NCBI GenBank assembly: GCA_950096895.1
Contig: CATNBF010000006.1
Span: forward strand, 1 to 50,520
Origin: an uncultured bacterium
GTDB lineage: Bacteria; Pseudomonadota; Alphaproteobacteria; Rs-D84
Direction of reading: 5' to 3'
Length of the DNA: 50,520 bases
Shown here: one piece after another, positions 1 through 8,690 of the stretch
Numbering within the stretch: position 1 is the stretch's first letter
Layout: every line of letters begins with the position of its first letter
The notes under the pieces: model-generated
Told to the model about the DNA's origin: nothing
What the model saw: only the letters and a program-made list of their open reading frames with translations
Databases searched by the model: none
Position numbers and translations under genes: made by a program

Positions 1-352
1 ATGTCCATGATACAATATCTGATCCATCGCACATCGCCATATAGTGGGCAATTTCCATCGTCTGGGGATGAATGAAATCATCACTGTCCAGATACATGAT
101 ATATTCACCGGTGGCATGTTTCATCCCCGCATTACGCGCATCAGACAGACCACCATTGGGCTTGTTCACAATAATAAAACGAGAATCACGGGCCGCGTAT
201 TCGGCCAGAATTTTGTCAGAACTGTCCGGACTGCCGTCATTAACACATATCGCCTGCCAGTCTGTAAATGTTTGGTTCAACACGCTATCCAAACAACGAC
301 GCAGGTATTTTTCAACATTATAAACCGGAATGATAATCGAAATCGCAGGCAT
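1..352 (-). CDS. Family 2 glycosyltransferase, C-terminus cut by window edge
   Basis: This frame is absent from the ORF track because it runs off the window. Translating the minus strand from the ATG at 352 gives a GT-A fold N-terminus: ISIIIPVYNVEKYLRRCL, then the nucleotide-binding VNDGSPDSS, then KPNGGLSDARNAGM and the metal-binding YLDSDD. These are hallmarks of GT2 enzymes that move a sugar from a nucleotide donor onto a surface polysaccharide. Only about 117 residues are present; the acceptor half lies outside. It starts 12 nt after the capsule-type gene and is probably in one transcript with it. The sugar and linkage cannot be told. Confidence 0.9.
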   Translation of the reverse strand, partial: MPAISIIIPVYNVEKYLRRCLDSVLNQTFTDWQAICVNDGSPDSSDKILAEYAARDSRFIIVNKPNGGLSDARNAGMKHATGEYIMYLDSDDFIHPQTMEIAHYMAMCDGSDIVSWT

Positions 353-364
353 CACTAATCCTTA

Positions 365-1273
365 CTAATCCTTGTACATCTTGTGAATCATGACGTCGGC
401 AAAACTGCCCGGGATGATATTTTCAGCTTGACGATAGGTTGTCTTTTGAAAAAACGCCCCCGATGTCACGTGATCAAACGTCTTTTGATCAAATGGCATC
501 CCCGCATACACCCACCACAGGGCATGTGTCGGATCTTGGTCAACATGCGGCATTTTGGCAAAATGCTTTATCGCACGGGGATCATTTTGAACCAACGTTT
601 TGAATAGCAATTGATGCATAAAATAATCAAAATTACTATTTTCATGCATCCAGAAATCCAAAATCATTGCCCGCCATGCATCCAGCAAATAGGCCCCCTT
701 GCGGGCACGAATAAAACAGTTTTGCATAAAGCTATATGGGCTGCCAACATTTTGACCGGCCAAATAAACGAAAAAATCTTGTTCTGTGATCCAATCAGGA
801 ATGGGGGCCGTTGCAAATCCAGTTGAATCCAACCAAAATCCCCCATGTTGATACAGCAATTCTACCCGGCAAATATCTGCAAAATGTGCATTTTTTATTT
901 TCCCTTGGCGACGTTTTTCCATAATAACATCTGGCAAAGAAATATAATCCCACAGGGTCTTTTCATCCAGAACAACCAATTCCTGGGTACAGTTTTTACG
1001 AACACTGCGGAAACAGGCCTTGACCAATTCTGGGGCATTTTCTTCACCCTGAAGCCATATGGTAAAGATTTTCTCCTTGGCATCATTTTTGACCGGTCGG
1101 CGTTCTTTGATTGCCGCCGCCGCCGGCAGATAGCGCATGAAATATTGGGGGATTAACCGCGCCAATATATCACTGCGTACCGCACGACGAACATCGCGTG
1201 GCCGCCAAAACCAATTCAAGACATGTGCCTGCCAGATCAGGTTTGCCATCGCTAAATGTCTGCGAATACTCAT
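365..1273 (-). CDS. Capsular polysaccharide synthesis protein (GT32-like glycosyltransferase)
   Basis: 302 aa. Recognised by IWLQGEENAPELVKACFRS near residues 72-90 and by ADICRVELLYQHGGFWLDST near 133-152. That combination is typical of the Caps_synth/GT32 family, which transfers a sugar during capsule or LPS assembly using a DXD-type site; here the acidic motif reads WLDSTG. There is no signal peptide, so it is likely cytosolic or peripheral at the inner membrane. The start ATG at 1273 has a good Shine-Dalgarno (AAAGGA). It lies 23 nt after the recA stop and 12 nt before the GT2 gene. The donor and acceptor are unknown. Confidence 0.8.
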   Translation of the reverse strand: MSIRRHLAMANLIWQAHVLNWFWRPRDVRRAVRSDILARLIPQYFMRYLPAAAAIKERRPVKNDAKEKIFTIWLQGEENAPELVKACFRSVRKNCTQELVVLDEKTLWDYISLPDVIMEKRRQGKIKNAHFADICRVELLYQHGGFWLDSTGFATAPIPDWITEQDFFVYLAGQNVGSPYSFMQNCFIRARKGAYLLDAWRAMILDFWMHENSNFDYFMHQLLFKTLVQNDPRAIKHFAKMPHVDQDPTHALWWVYAGMPFDQKTFDHVTSGAFFQKTTYRQAENIIPGSFADVMIHKMYKD

Positions 1274-1296
1274 CTTTACGTCCTTTGGTTTATCAA

Positions 1297-2382
1297 TTAT
1301 TCCACATCAACCGGTGCGACGTCTTCGACATCGTCATCGGACGGTCCTGTGGTCATATCACTGGCGATCCCATTGGCACGCGCCATGATTTTATCCAACA
1401 GTTCTTTTTGCGCCTCTTCATGATCGCGCAGCCATTGACGCGCGTTTGCTTCTCCTTGGCCCATGCGTTCATTGTTGTATGAATAGAAACTGCCTGCCTT
1501 TTCAATCAGATCATATTTCACACCCATATCTAAAATTTCGCTGATGCGGGATATCCCTTCGCCATACATGATCTTAAAATCAACCGTACGGAACGGTGGG
1601 GCAACTTTGTTTTTTACAACCTTGACCCGGGTTTCATTTCCAACAACATTTTCTTTGTCTTTGATCTGACCAGTGCGACGAATATCCAAACGCACAGACG
1701 CATAGAACTTTAACGCGTTACCGCCGGACGTGGTTTCAGGATTACCGAACATCACCCCAATTTTCATACGAATCTGATTGATAAAGATCAACAACGTATT
1801 ACTGCGTGATACCGATCCCGCCAGCTTTTTTAAGCTCTGAGACATTAAGCGCGCGGTTGTACCAACAAATGAATCACCAATATTACCTTCCAGTTCGGCC
1901 TTGGGCACCAGTGCCGCAACCGAATCAATCACCACCACATCAACCGCGCCGGATTTTACCAATGTATCTGTAATTTCCAGTGCCTGTTCCCCAGAATCAG
2001 GTTGCGAGATGATTAAATTCGAAACATCAACCCCCAATTTCTTGGCGTATGACGGATCCAATGCATTTTCTGCATCGATATAGGCACATGTCCCACCTTT
2101 CTTTTGCGCTTCTGCCACGGCGTGCAGGGCCAATGTCGTTTTTCCACTGGATTCTGGGCCATAAATTTCAATAATGCGCCCACGCGGATATCCCCCAATC
2201 CCCAGCGCAATGTCCAGCCCCAGCGACCCACTCGAAATCGCTTCGATATTCTGCTGGGATCCGTCGCCCATTTTCATGATGGCTTCTTTACCAAATTGCT
2301 TTTGAATTTGGGCCAACGCCGATTCCAACGCAGGATTGCGTGTGGACGCACCTGTTTCTTTGACTGCTTCTTTCTTTGCCAT
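1297..2382 (-). CDS. recA: Recombinase RecA
   Basis: 361 aa strand-exchange ATPase that forms filaments on single-stranded DNA, drives homologous recombination and triggers LexA self-cleavage. It shows Walker A GPESSGKT (residues 75-82), Walker [11 protein letters not shown], the L2 region [19 protein letters not shown], and an acidic C-terminal tail ending [13 protein letters not shown]. The ORF track starts 61 codons too early; [11 protein letters not shown] at 2382 follows AAAGGGAAATTTT and matches the family N-terminus. It has its own promoter and is isolated from the upstream MFS gene by a terminator. The capsule-type gene follows closely and may share the transcript. Confidence 0.98.
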   Translation of the reverse strand: MAKKEAVKETGASTRNPALESALAQIQKQFGKEAIMKMGDGSQQNIEAISSGSLGLDIALGIGGYPRGRIIEIYGPESSGKTTLALHAVAEAQKKGGTCAYIDAENALDPSYAKKLGVDVSNLIISQPDSGEQALEITDTLVKSGAVDVVVIDSVAALVPKAELEGNIGDSFVGTTARLMSQSLKKLAGSVSRSNTLLIFINQIRMKIGVMFGNPETTSGGNALKFYASVRLDIRRTGQIKDKENVVGNETRVKVVKNKVAPPFRTVDFKIMYGEGISRISEILDMGVKYDLIEKAGSFYSYNNERMGQGEANARQWLRDHEEAQKELLDKIMARANGIASDMTTGPSDDDVEDVAPVDVE

Positions 2383-2409
2383 AAAATTTCCCTTTACTTT
2401 TCTATGCCC

Positions 2410-2438
2410 ACCATACAAAAATTTAGGCGAACAATCAA
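2410..2438 (-). promoter_or_regulatory. Predicted recA promoter
   Basis: On the minus strand TTGATT (2433-2438) and TATGGT (2410-2415) are separated by 17 nt, about 28 nt upstream of the recA start. I do not see the alphaproteobacterial LexA motif GTTC-N7-GTTC here; only one GTTC half is present in the spacer. Confidence 0.5.
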
Positions 2439-2467
2439 TAAAAATATCGGGAAAAGTTTCCCGATAT
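2437..2467 (-). terminator. Rho-independent terminator after the MFS gene
   Basis: ATATCGGGAAA/TTTCCCGATAT stem with a 2-nt apex, followed on the minus strand by TTTTATT. It sits just below the MFS stop at 2472 and above the recA promoter. Confidence 0.75.
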
Positions 2468-2471
2468 AATC

Positions 2472-3656
2472 TTACTTTCGCGCCCATAAAACCATCGTTG
2501 ATATCACCCCAACTGCTGCCGTTACCAACCACACAGACGACGTCGATCCAAAAATCGCAATACAAATTGCCGCCAACATCGGTGTCAAAAAGTTCGGCAT
2601 ATTTACACTGGTCCGAAAGACCCCATAAAAACGCGCCTGTTGCGACTTTTTCGCCGTATCAAAGAACAGCAAGTCGTGCACACTTTCCATACAGGCCCCA
2701 GAAATCTGCCACAGGACAAAAATCGCCAACAGCATCCATCCATGCGCCACCGTTGCCCACATTGAAAATATCGCAAACGACATGAACCCCAGCGTCAGCC
2801 AGAACCGCGCCCCAAACCGTTTAACCAAACGGCCCATGGGTTCTGATAAAATCAAATATGGGATAATCCCCAGTGTCAATACCATACCCAATGTATCCTT
2901 GGAAAATCCGTTTTCAATCACCACGATCGGCACATACAAATACCGCATTGCCCGTAATGAATAATACCCAAAATTAACGATATAGGCCCGCAACATCCCC
3001 GGCGTTGTAAAAAACGCGCGTGCCGTTCGCATTAACGCCCGCAACGTTTTGCGCGGATTAACCCGACGGGGATTTTTATCTTCTTGGACAATACGAAAAT
3101 ACTTAAAGAACATCCATCCTGCGGCATAAATAACGGCCGATGCAAAAAACGCCGCCCGGTTTCCAAAATGATTGGCAATACCCACCGCGATCATTGGTGC
3201 AAACAAGGCCCCGATATTTAACCACAAGTGATAACGGGCATTTAACTTTGCCATACCAATATTTTTCGAGAAATCCGCCATAAACAACGGAATTAACACA
3301 CCCACCAACGTAATCGCAACACCGGTGGTATAATCCAAGGCAATAAAGGTAAATGGCTTTATCGAAAAGCTCATCATGGCATAACACAGGGCCAATCCCA
3401 ACATCGCCGCATAAAACAATCGCGCCTTGGAAAAATAACGCAATAATTCTGTCGCAAACAAGGCCACAATCATACAAAACGCAGAATAAAGGGCGACATA
3501 CACCCCGACCACCGCCGACGATCCAAATATCCCCAAAATCACCAGCGAATAAACCGCATTATAAATTCCATCGGCAAACCCGGTAAACAACCCCAGGTTC
3601 GCAAATGAAAAGCCACTAACGCTTTCTTTCACAGAAATATATTTATCTTTGGCCAT
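2472..3656 (-). CDS. Major facilitator superfamily transporter
   Basis: 394 aa from the chosen start. The protein is almost wholly hydrophobic with about 11-12 predicted membrane helices, and has basic loops such as [13 protein letters not shown] after the seventh helix, the usual position of an MFS loop motif. The transported substrate cannot be inferred. The ORF-track start adds 25 residues with no family character; [12 protein letters not shown] at 3656 gives a normal cytosolic N-terminus before the first helix, though its ribosome site is weak. It ends at a clear terminator before recA. Membership of the superfamily is fairly safe; function is open. Confidence 0.8.
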   Translation of the reverse strand: MAKDKYISVKESVSGFSFANLGLFTGFADGIYNAVYSLVILGIFGSSAVVGVYVALYSAFCMIVALFATELLRYFSKARLFYAAMLGLALCYAMMSFSIKPFTFIALDYTTGVAITLVGVLIPLFMADFSKNIGMAKLNARYHLWLNIGALFAPMIAVGIANHFGNRAAFFASAVIYAAGWMFFKYFRIVQEDKNPRRVNPRKTLRALMRTARAFFTTPGMLRAYIVNFGYYSLRAMRYLYVPIVVIENGFSKDTLGMVLTLGIIPYLILSEPMGRLVKRFGARFWLTLGFMSFAIFSMWATVAHGWMLLAIFVLWQISGACMESVHDLLFFDTAKKSQQARFYGVFRTSVNMPNFLTPMLAAICIAIFGSTSSVWLVTAAVGVISTMVLWARK

Positions 3657-3746
3657 AGTGTTTATATCATACCACAAACACCCAAAAAAATAAATCGGAT
3701 TTATTGCAATTTTTACCGGGAAACGCCGCATAGCGTGGCCAAGCCA

Positions 3747-4079
3747 CTATTTTCGAATAATGATCTTGGCCACCGCGGCATAACCAAAATATTTATCAAT
3801 CCGCTGCTTTATATCCTGGGTCATATAGGAGAGCTGTAATGCAAATGCGGGATTCACCGCACGAATTGCAATATTAAATTGTTTGTTTGGGGTTTTCTTG
3901 ATCGATGTCAATTGGGCCATTCCGGCAATCTCTGGCCCCATAATTTCATTCCAGCGGGCCATTAAATCAGCATCAGATGTACGTGGCCCAAACATCTGCA
4001 TTAACGTGCCAATCGCCCCGGCCAAGGCCTGAGGGCGGGCACGACGCATTAAAAACTTACTTTTTTCTGGGTTCAACAT
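3747..4079 (-). CDS. DciA-like protein (DUF721)
   Basis: 110 aa. It fits the DUF721/DciA fold: an N-terminal helical segment (ALAGAIGTLMQMF), then LMARWNEIMGPEIAG, then a beta-rich part (FNIAIRAVNPAFALQLSYM) ending in VAKIIIRK. DciA proteins load the replicative helicase DnaB in bacteria without DnaC, so a role in replication initiation is likely. Its start lies inside the end of mltA (23-nt overlap), which implies translational coupling. The assignment rests on a short, divergent family, so the helicase-loading role is inference. Confidence 0.7.
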   Translation of the reverse strand: MLNPEKSKFLMRRARPQALAGAIGTLMQMFGPRTSDADLMARWNEIMGPEIAGMAQLTSIKKTPNKQFNIAIRAVNPAFALQLSYMTQDIKQRIDKYFGYAAVAKIIIRK

Positions 4080-5178
4080 AACTGTATTCTTTCGGCATCA
4101 GGATAAACATCTGGCCGTTGGCATGCTGGCCATGGGCGTGCTTATAGGCCTCATCTCCACTGCCAAAGAAAATGTCGGCACGAATCCATCCCCGAATGGC
4201 AGCCCCTGTATCCTGGGCAATCATCAAACGACGGAACCGACGACCATCGGCCAAATTCGTACTGATATAGACCGGCATCCCCAGGGTATAAATACTGTCA
4301 TCGACGGCAATACTGCGGATCTTGGACAGGGGCGTACCCAATTTACCGATCACATCGTGGTTTGACGCTTCGTAAAAATAGACATAGCGGGGATTGCCAT
4401 AAATCACATCACGGGCCAAGTCAGGATTCTTTTTCAAATGCGTCCAAACAGCGTCCGCACTATATCCGCCATCGGGCCGAACGCCACGGGCACGCAATTG
4501 TTCCCCAACAGATTTGAATGGCATATCATTCACCGCGGCAAAATTCAATTTCACCAATGATCCATCATCCAGTTTTAATACCCCACTGCCCTGGATTTGG
4601 ATATTTTGAACATCAACGATATTGGCCCAATACAACACGCGTCCAATCTTGTTATCAACAATTGTCTTTTTATCAACGCCCTTGTATTGACGGCCATCTG
4701 TTGGTACCCCCATTAATGGTTCATTACATTCGGCCGTCTGGGTGCGACATGCCTTGATCACCGGCGAATAATAACCTGTGTATTTTCCATGGGTGTTTCC
4801 ATCATCGTCAAAAACCTGGTACGGTTGAAAATTAGATTCAAACCATGCCCGAACCGTTGGGATATCGGCAGATGCACTGGGCAAATTGCGACATTTTTCG
4901 GCCATTAACGCCTGATCTGGGACAACGCGGCCGGTGTATTGAATCTTGGCACGGCAAGAATTACGAAATGCTTGCAAGGCATAACGCACATCATCATCAT
5001 CCCATCCGGGCAATGCATCATAAGATACCCGACCCAAATTTTCCGGCACCACGGCATTTCCAGACCGACGCGTATTATAAGATGGTGCCGACAAATCACA
5101 AGACGCCAATGACATGGCAACCATTGCGCCAAACGCAACCAACGATAATAAATTTTTCGATCCCAACACTTTTTTCAT
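4057..5178 (-). CDS. mltA: Membrane-bound lytic murein transglycosylase A, lipoprotein
   Basis: 373 aa. It cleaves peptidoglycan glycan strands between MurNAc and GlcNAc, leaving 1,6-anhydroMurNAc. It has a lipoprotein signal (MSLASC, Cys27), then the family markers KYTGYYSP, VDVQNIQIQGSG, the NPRYVYFYE segment and the double-psi barrel motif AQDTGAAIRGWIRADIFFGSG, in which the conserved Asp residues are kept. The C-terminus MFILMP is typical. The Shine-Dalgarno is GGGGGGGAA. It is divergent from secB and overlaps the DciA-like gene. It is probably anchored in the outer membrane, which requires the Lol system encoded further right. Confidence 0.92.
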   Translation of the reverse strand: MKKVLGSKNLLSLVAFGAMVAMSLASCDLSAPSYNTRRSGNAVVPENLGRVSYDALPGWDDDDVRYALQAFRNSCRAKIQYTGRVVPDQALMAEKCRNLPSASADIPTVRAWFESNFQPYQVFDDDGNTHGKYTGYYSPVIKACRTQTAECNEPLMGVPTDGRQYKGVDKKTIVDNKIGRVLYWANIVDVQNIQIQGSGVLKLDDGSLVKLNFAAVNDMPFKSVGEQLRARGVRPDGGYSADAVWTHLKKNPDLARDVIYGNPRYVYFYEASNHDVIGKLGTPLSKIRSIAVDDSIYTLGMPVYISTNLADGRRFRRLMIAQDTGAAIRGWIRADIFFGSGDEAYKHAHGQHANGQMFILMPKEYSYVEPRKK

Positions 5179-5198
5179 TTTTAATTCCCCCCCGGCCC

Positions 5199-5227
5199 TT
5201 GTAAAATGATTTCAATAATGCTATATT
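5199..5227 (+). promoter_or_regulatory. Predicted secB promoter
   Basis: TTGTAA (5199-5204), a 17-nt spacer and TATATT (5222-5227). The leader is about 30 nt and carries the AGGAG ribosome site at 5251-5255. Confidence 0.6.
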
Positions 5228-5262
5228 ACCATAAAACGTTGCGGAAAAAAAGGAGCAAACGC

Positions 5263-5700
5263 ATGGCTAAGTTTAACATCATTACACAATTCTTGAAAGA
5301 CATTTCTTTCGAAAGTCCAAATGTTCCAGAATTATTTTTCAAACAAGACAATCCGTCGGCCAAAATGGAATTTAATATTGATATCCAGGTCAAAGGTGCG
5401 GAAAATAACCTGTTTATGGTTGATCTGATCACCAAGGCGCATTCAAAATTGGACGCCGATGACAAAACAATCTTTTTAATTGAATCTACGTTTTCTGGAC
5501 TGGTCCAAATGGAAGAAGAAAAAGACGAAGAAGTAAAAAAACGTACGTTGTTAATTGATGTCCCGACATTGCTGTTCCCGGCGGTCCGTGGACTGATCAC
5601 CCGTTTGACATCAGAATCTGGGTTCCCGACATTTACAATGCAACCCGTTGATTTTGAGCAGCTGTATGAACAAAAGCAAGCCGCCGCGGCCGCAAAATAA
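5263..5700 (+). CDS. secB: Protein-export chaperone SecB
   Basis: 145 aa. This tetrameric cytosolic chaperone keeps preproteins unfolded and hands them to SecA. The family signature is clear: FLKDISFESPNVPELFF at the N-terminus, a central beta-sheet ending in the charged crossover loop MEEEKDEEVKKR, then DVPTLLFPAVRGLITRLTSESGFPTFTMQPVDFEQLY. The ORF-track start at 5206 is too early; MAKFN at 5263 follows AGGAG with good spacing. It is monocistronic, ending at a bidirectional terminator shared with mnmE. Its presence fits the many exported proteins in the window. Confidence 0.95.
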   Translation: MAKFNIITQFLKDISFESPNVPELFFKQDNPSAKMEFNIDIQVKGAENNLFMVDLITKAHSKLDADDKTIFLIESTFSGLVQMEEEKDEEVKKRTLLIDVPTLLFPAVRGLITRLTSESGFPTFTMQPVDFEQLYEQKQAAAAAK

Positions 5701-5720
5701 TTTGGCCCATGGCGCAATAA

Positions 5721-5750
5721 AAAAAACCGGGAAATCCCGGTTTTTTATTT
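5721..5750. terminator. Bidirectional terminator between secB and mnmE
   Basis: ACCGGG-AAAT-CCCGGT stem flanked by A-run and T-run. It serves both converging genes; the mnmE stop codon lies in the T-run. Confidence 0.85.
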
Positions 5751-7031
5751 TCCCAAACACAACTGGGAAAATGTGGCATCCATAACCTCTGTTGGATTAA
5801 TTGTCCCCAAAATCTGGCCCACATCATCGGCCGCGCGCCGCACATGTTCCGCCATAATGTCATAGTTGTCACCCGCCGCCACCGCCGCCCCCAGATTATC
5901 CGCCGCATCCCCCAGTAATGCATGCGTACGGGCATTAATAACCAACGCGTCATCTGTTGCGTCCATCATATCATGCATCCGACGACGCACAGCATCCATT
6001 AACTGATCCATGCCGGCACAAGTCTTGGCCGATGTATAAATGGCATCCCCCCGTCCCCGATCACCGCGCCCCAGATCGGATTTATTAATAATTAAAATTT
6101 CGTTCTGGGATGGCGATGGGGCCATGTCATCTGTCACCACGCGCAAGACCAAATCGGCGGCGGCAATTTCATCGTGCGTCCGATCAATCCCCATTTGTTC
6201 GATCATGTCTGTCGTCTCGCGAATTCCGGCGGTATCGGCCAAGTTAACCAAATACCCATCGATATCCATGGTTACCCCGACAACATCGCGCGTGGTTCCC
6301 GGCACATCCGATACAATGGCCCGATTGGCCCCCAAGATCCGATTAAACAGTGACGATTTCCCAACGTTTGTTTCCCCAACCAAGACAATATTAAATCCGC
6401 CGCGCACCGCGCGCACCGCCGCATATCGGGAAATGGCCCCCATTATTTCATCACGCAAATTTTGTGTCTTGTTGTGAATAACATCACCAATATTTGCCGG
6501 CAGATCGTCATCCGCATAATCCAGTATGGCCGCCGCATAGGCTGCGATTTCGATCATTTCACGTCGCCATGCGTCATATTGGTGGCTATCACCGGTCATG
6601 GCATGAATGGCTTGGCGGCGTTGCCGCTCTGTCTGGGCATCAAGTAATGCGGCCAATCCATCAACATCGGCCAAATCCATTTTATTGTTATAAAAGGCAC
6701 GCCGTGAAAATTCCCCCGGTGTTGCCATGCGCGCCCCATGCGCTTTGAGATAGGTAAACACCCGTTCAATCACAGCCGGTGCGCCATGCGTCTGAATTTC
6801 GATCACGTCGGTCCCGGTAAAAGAATGCGGGGCAGCAAAATAAATCATCACACATTGATCAATTAAATCGTCACCATCGCGAAAATTAACCATGTACGCG
6901 CGACGCGCATCAAACGCGCGTCCCGACATTTCGGAAAAAAGCGGTCCCAAATCATCCCCCGCGATGCGAATGACCGCAACCCCAGATTTACCGCGCCCCG
7001 ACGACAGAGCAAAAATTGTATCGTTATTCAT
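5745..7031 (-). CDS. mnmE: tRNA modification GTPase MnmE (TrmE)
   Basis: 428 aa. With MnmG it builds the cmnm5U wobble modification in tRNAs reading two-codon sets. The N-terminal tetrahydrofolate-binding domain starts TIFALSSGRGKSGVAVIRI; the inserted G domain carries GETNVGKSS (G1), DVPGTTRD (G2), DTAGI (G3) and NKSD (G4). The chain ends in CLGK, the conserved catalytic-type C-terminus (usually CIGK). The track starts one codon early at a GTG; ATG at 7031 has better spacing from GGAAAG. It is the last gene of a ruvA-small ORF-mnmE run. Confidence 0.97.
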   Translation of the reverse strand: MNNDTIFALSSGRGKSGVAVIRIAGDDLGPLFSEMSGRAFDARRAYMVNFRDGDDLIDQCVMIYFAAPHSFTGTDVIEIQTHGAPAVIERVFTYLKAHGARMATPGEFSRRAFYNNKMDLADVDGLAALLDAQTERQRRQAIHAMTGDSHQYDAWRREMIEIAAYAAAILDYADDDLPANIGDVIHNKTQNLRDEIMGAISRYAAVRAVRGGFNIVLVGETNVGKSSLFNRILGANRAIVSDVPGTTRDVVGVTMDIDGYLVNLADTAGIRETTDMIEQMGIDRTHDEIAAADLVLRVVTDDMAPSPSQNEILIINKSDLGRGDRGRGDAIYTSAKTCAGMDQLMDAVRRRMHDMMDATDDALVINARTHALLGDAADNLGAAVAAGDNYDIMAEHVRRAADDVGQILGTINPTEVMDATFSQLCLGK

Positions 7032-7046
7032 CACTGTTCTTTCCTT

Positions 7047-7283
7047 TTATCTGCACGGTCTATTGTGCCGCCGCATCAGGTTCATTTTTTGATTATACTT
7101 TTTTAATTTTTGGTCGTTAAACCGGTTTTCAATGGCAATTTGTTGCACGTGTGCGATGGCTTGCTTTTCACGATTACGCCGGTCATCATGTTTCACCTGG
7201 GCCATAACTATGGCCATATCCAACCGATCTGCCGGGGCCGTATTTTTAATCGTATCAATGAATTGATCAACTATGGATTTCAT
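7047..7283 (-). CDS. Small hypothetical protein between ruvA and mnmE
   Basis: 78 aa, mostly helical and highly charged (VKHDDRRNREKQAI, then basic KLKKYNQKMNLMRRHNR). There is no signal peptide or membrane helix and I recognise no family. It is probably real: a clean AAAGGG ribosome site precedes ATG 7283, and it fits between ruvA (20 nt) and mnmE (15 nt) on the same strand. The basic tail could contact nucleic acid, but that is only a guess from composition. Confidence 0.6.
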   Translation of the reverse strand: MKSIVDQFIDTIKNTAPADRLDMAIVMAQVKHDDRRNREKQAIAHVQQIAIENRFNDQKLKKYNQKMNLMRRHNRPCR

Positions 7284-7303
7284 GACAAATCCCTTTGATC
7301 CCT

Positions 7304-7873
7304 TTACTTACTGCTAATGCTTTTTAATGCCATCGGCACCAATTTGGCGACGTCCGCACCTGGATTGTCCGCAACCAATCTTTGCGCCACGTCAACAATA
7401 TCCATCCGCCGGTACCCCAAGGATTCCAGCGCAGCCAACAAATCAGGCAACACGCCCCCATCGGCCGCGCCTATATCAAACGTTGCCCCACCCATGCGTG
7501 ACTTTAATTCGACAATAATCTTCTCGGCCATTTTTTTGCCGACGCCGGGCGCGGTCGCAATGGTCTTGGCATCCCCAGTTGCGATTGCCGTCATCAGTGT
7601 TTGTGCCTTTATCGTGCCCAAGATGGCCATCGCCACCTTGGGCCCAACACCCGAAACCGTTGTTAATTGATTAAATAAATTCTGGGTCGCCATCGATAAA
7701 AACCCAAACAGACGCATCGAATCTTCGCGAACAATCGTTTCAATCCACAACGCGACTGTCGCGCCAAGTGTTACAATTTCTGGCGTATAGACCCGATATC
7801 CAACCCCGCCCACCATAACGATGATAAATCCGTCACCAATATAATCAACAATACCTTGCAATTTGCCAATCAT
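7304..7873 (-). CDS. ruvA: Holliday junction branch migration protein RuvA
   Basis: 189 aa. This tetramer binds four-way junctions and loads the RuvB motor. It starts MIGKLQGIVDYIGDGFIIV (OB domain) and has tandem helix-hairpin-helix motifs, QLTTVSGVGPKVAMAIL and IATAPGVGKKMAEKII. The C-terminal UBA-like RuvB-binding domain is present (DLLAALESLGYRRMDIVDVAQRL). The Shine-Dalgarno is AAAGGA. It is divergent from yebC. ruvB is not next to it and not in the window, and ruvC is 2 kb away on the other strand. Confidence 0.96.
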   Translation of the reverse strand: MIGKLQGIVDYIGDGFIIVMVGGVGYRVYTPEIVTLGATVALWIETIVREDSMRLFGFLSMATQNLFNQLTTVSGVGPKVAMAILGTIKAQTLMTAIATGDAKTIATAPGVGKKMAEKIIVELKSRMGGATFDIGAADGGVLPDLLAALESLGYRRMDIVDVAQRLVADNPGADVAKLVPMALKSISSK

Positions 7874-7883
7874 TTGTTATCCT

Positions 7884-7912
7884 TTGTTGGTAATTTTAAC
7901 CGATTTTAATCA
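7884..7912 (+). promoter_or_regulatory. Possible yebC promoter
   Basis: TTGTTG (7884-7889), 17 nt, TAATCA (7907-7912) in the short ruvA-yebC divergent gap. The match is moderate. Confidence 0.35.
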
Positions 7913-7924
7913 AAAGGTCAAATC

Positions 7925-8641
7925 ATGAGCGGACATAGCAAATGGCATAATATTCAGCATAAAAAAGGCGCAGCCGACGCCGCACGCAGTGGGTTGTTTA
8001 CCAAACTGGCCCGTGAAATAACCATGGCGGCCAAATTGGGTGATAAAAATCCGGATAATAACCCCCGTTTGCGCTTGGCAATTTTACAGGCACGTAAAAA
8101 TTCAATGCCCAACGATAATATCAAGCGGGCCATCGACAAGGCATCAGGATCAAGTACAGAAAACTATGTTGCCGTCCGGTACGAAGGCTATGGCCCAGGT
8201 GCAGTTCCCGTTATTGTAGAGGCATTAACAGACAACCCCCGCCGCACTGTCCCCGAAGTACGCAACATCTTTGCCAAAAACGGCGGCAATATGGGCGAAG
8301 AAGGTTCGGTTGCATTCTTGTTCACCCGCGCCGGCCAAATTATGTATCCGGCATCGGTCGGTAAAACCGAAGATGAAATGATGGAAATCGTAATGGATGC
8401 AGGGGCCGACAATCTGGAATCGTCCGCCGAAGGATTTATTATCACAACCAAGCCGGACGACTTTATCACCGTACAAAAGGCGTTAAATGATATCCTGGGG
8501 GAACCAGAACAGGCAGAATTAACATGGTTGCCGAATATGCCGGTTGACATGGATGACGAAGCGTATGCGAAACTGGAAAAACTGGTCGACGCGTTGGATG
8601 ACAATGACGACGTGCAAAAGGTATTTACTGCCGCCGCATAA
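7925..8641 (+). CDS. YebC/PmpR family protein
   Basis: 238 aa. It begins with the near-invariant MSGHSKWHNIQHKK and continues with KLAREI, NPRLRLAI, NDNIKRAIDKA and GEEGSVAFLF, so family membership is certain. Members act as DNA-binding regulators or, as more recently shown for some, as translation factors that relieve ribosome stalling; which applies here cannot be read from sequence. The Shine-Dalgarno AAAAGG precedes ATG 7925. In many bacteria yebC is followed by ruvC; here a convergent surface-protein gene separates them. A strong bidirectional terminator ends the gene. Confidence 0.93.
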   Translation: MSGHSKWHNIQHKKGAADAARSGLFTKLAREITMAAKLGDKNPDNNPRLRLAILQARKNSMPNDNIKRAIDKASGSSTENYVAVRYEGYGPGAVPVIVEALTDNPRRTVPEVRNIFAKNGGNMGEEGSVAFLFTRAGQIMYPASVGKTEDEMMEIVMDAGADNLESSAEGFIITTKPDDFITVQKALNDILGEPEQAELTWLPNMPVDMDDEAYAKLEKLVDALDDNDDVQKVFTAAA

Positions 8642-8661
8642 AAAAAAACGCATCTATGCAT

Positions 8662-8690
8662 AAAAACGGGCACATTGCCCGTTTTTATTT
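8662..8690. terminator. Bidirectional terminator, yebC / surface protein
   Basis: AAAAACGGGC-ACATT-GCCCGTTTTT perfect stem between the converging genes. Confidence 0.85.

Noticed and set aside
2383-2471. LexA/SOS box before recA
   Set aside because: Only one GTTC half-site; neither GTTC-N7-GTTC nor CTGT-N8-ACAG is present. The same holds for uvrB.
2383-2565. 61-codon N-terminal extension of recA in the ORF track
   Set aside because: No RecA has it; it runs through the promoter and the upstream terminator region, and a good ribosome site precedes MAKKEA.
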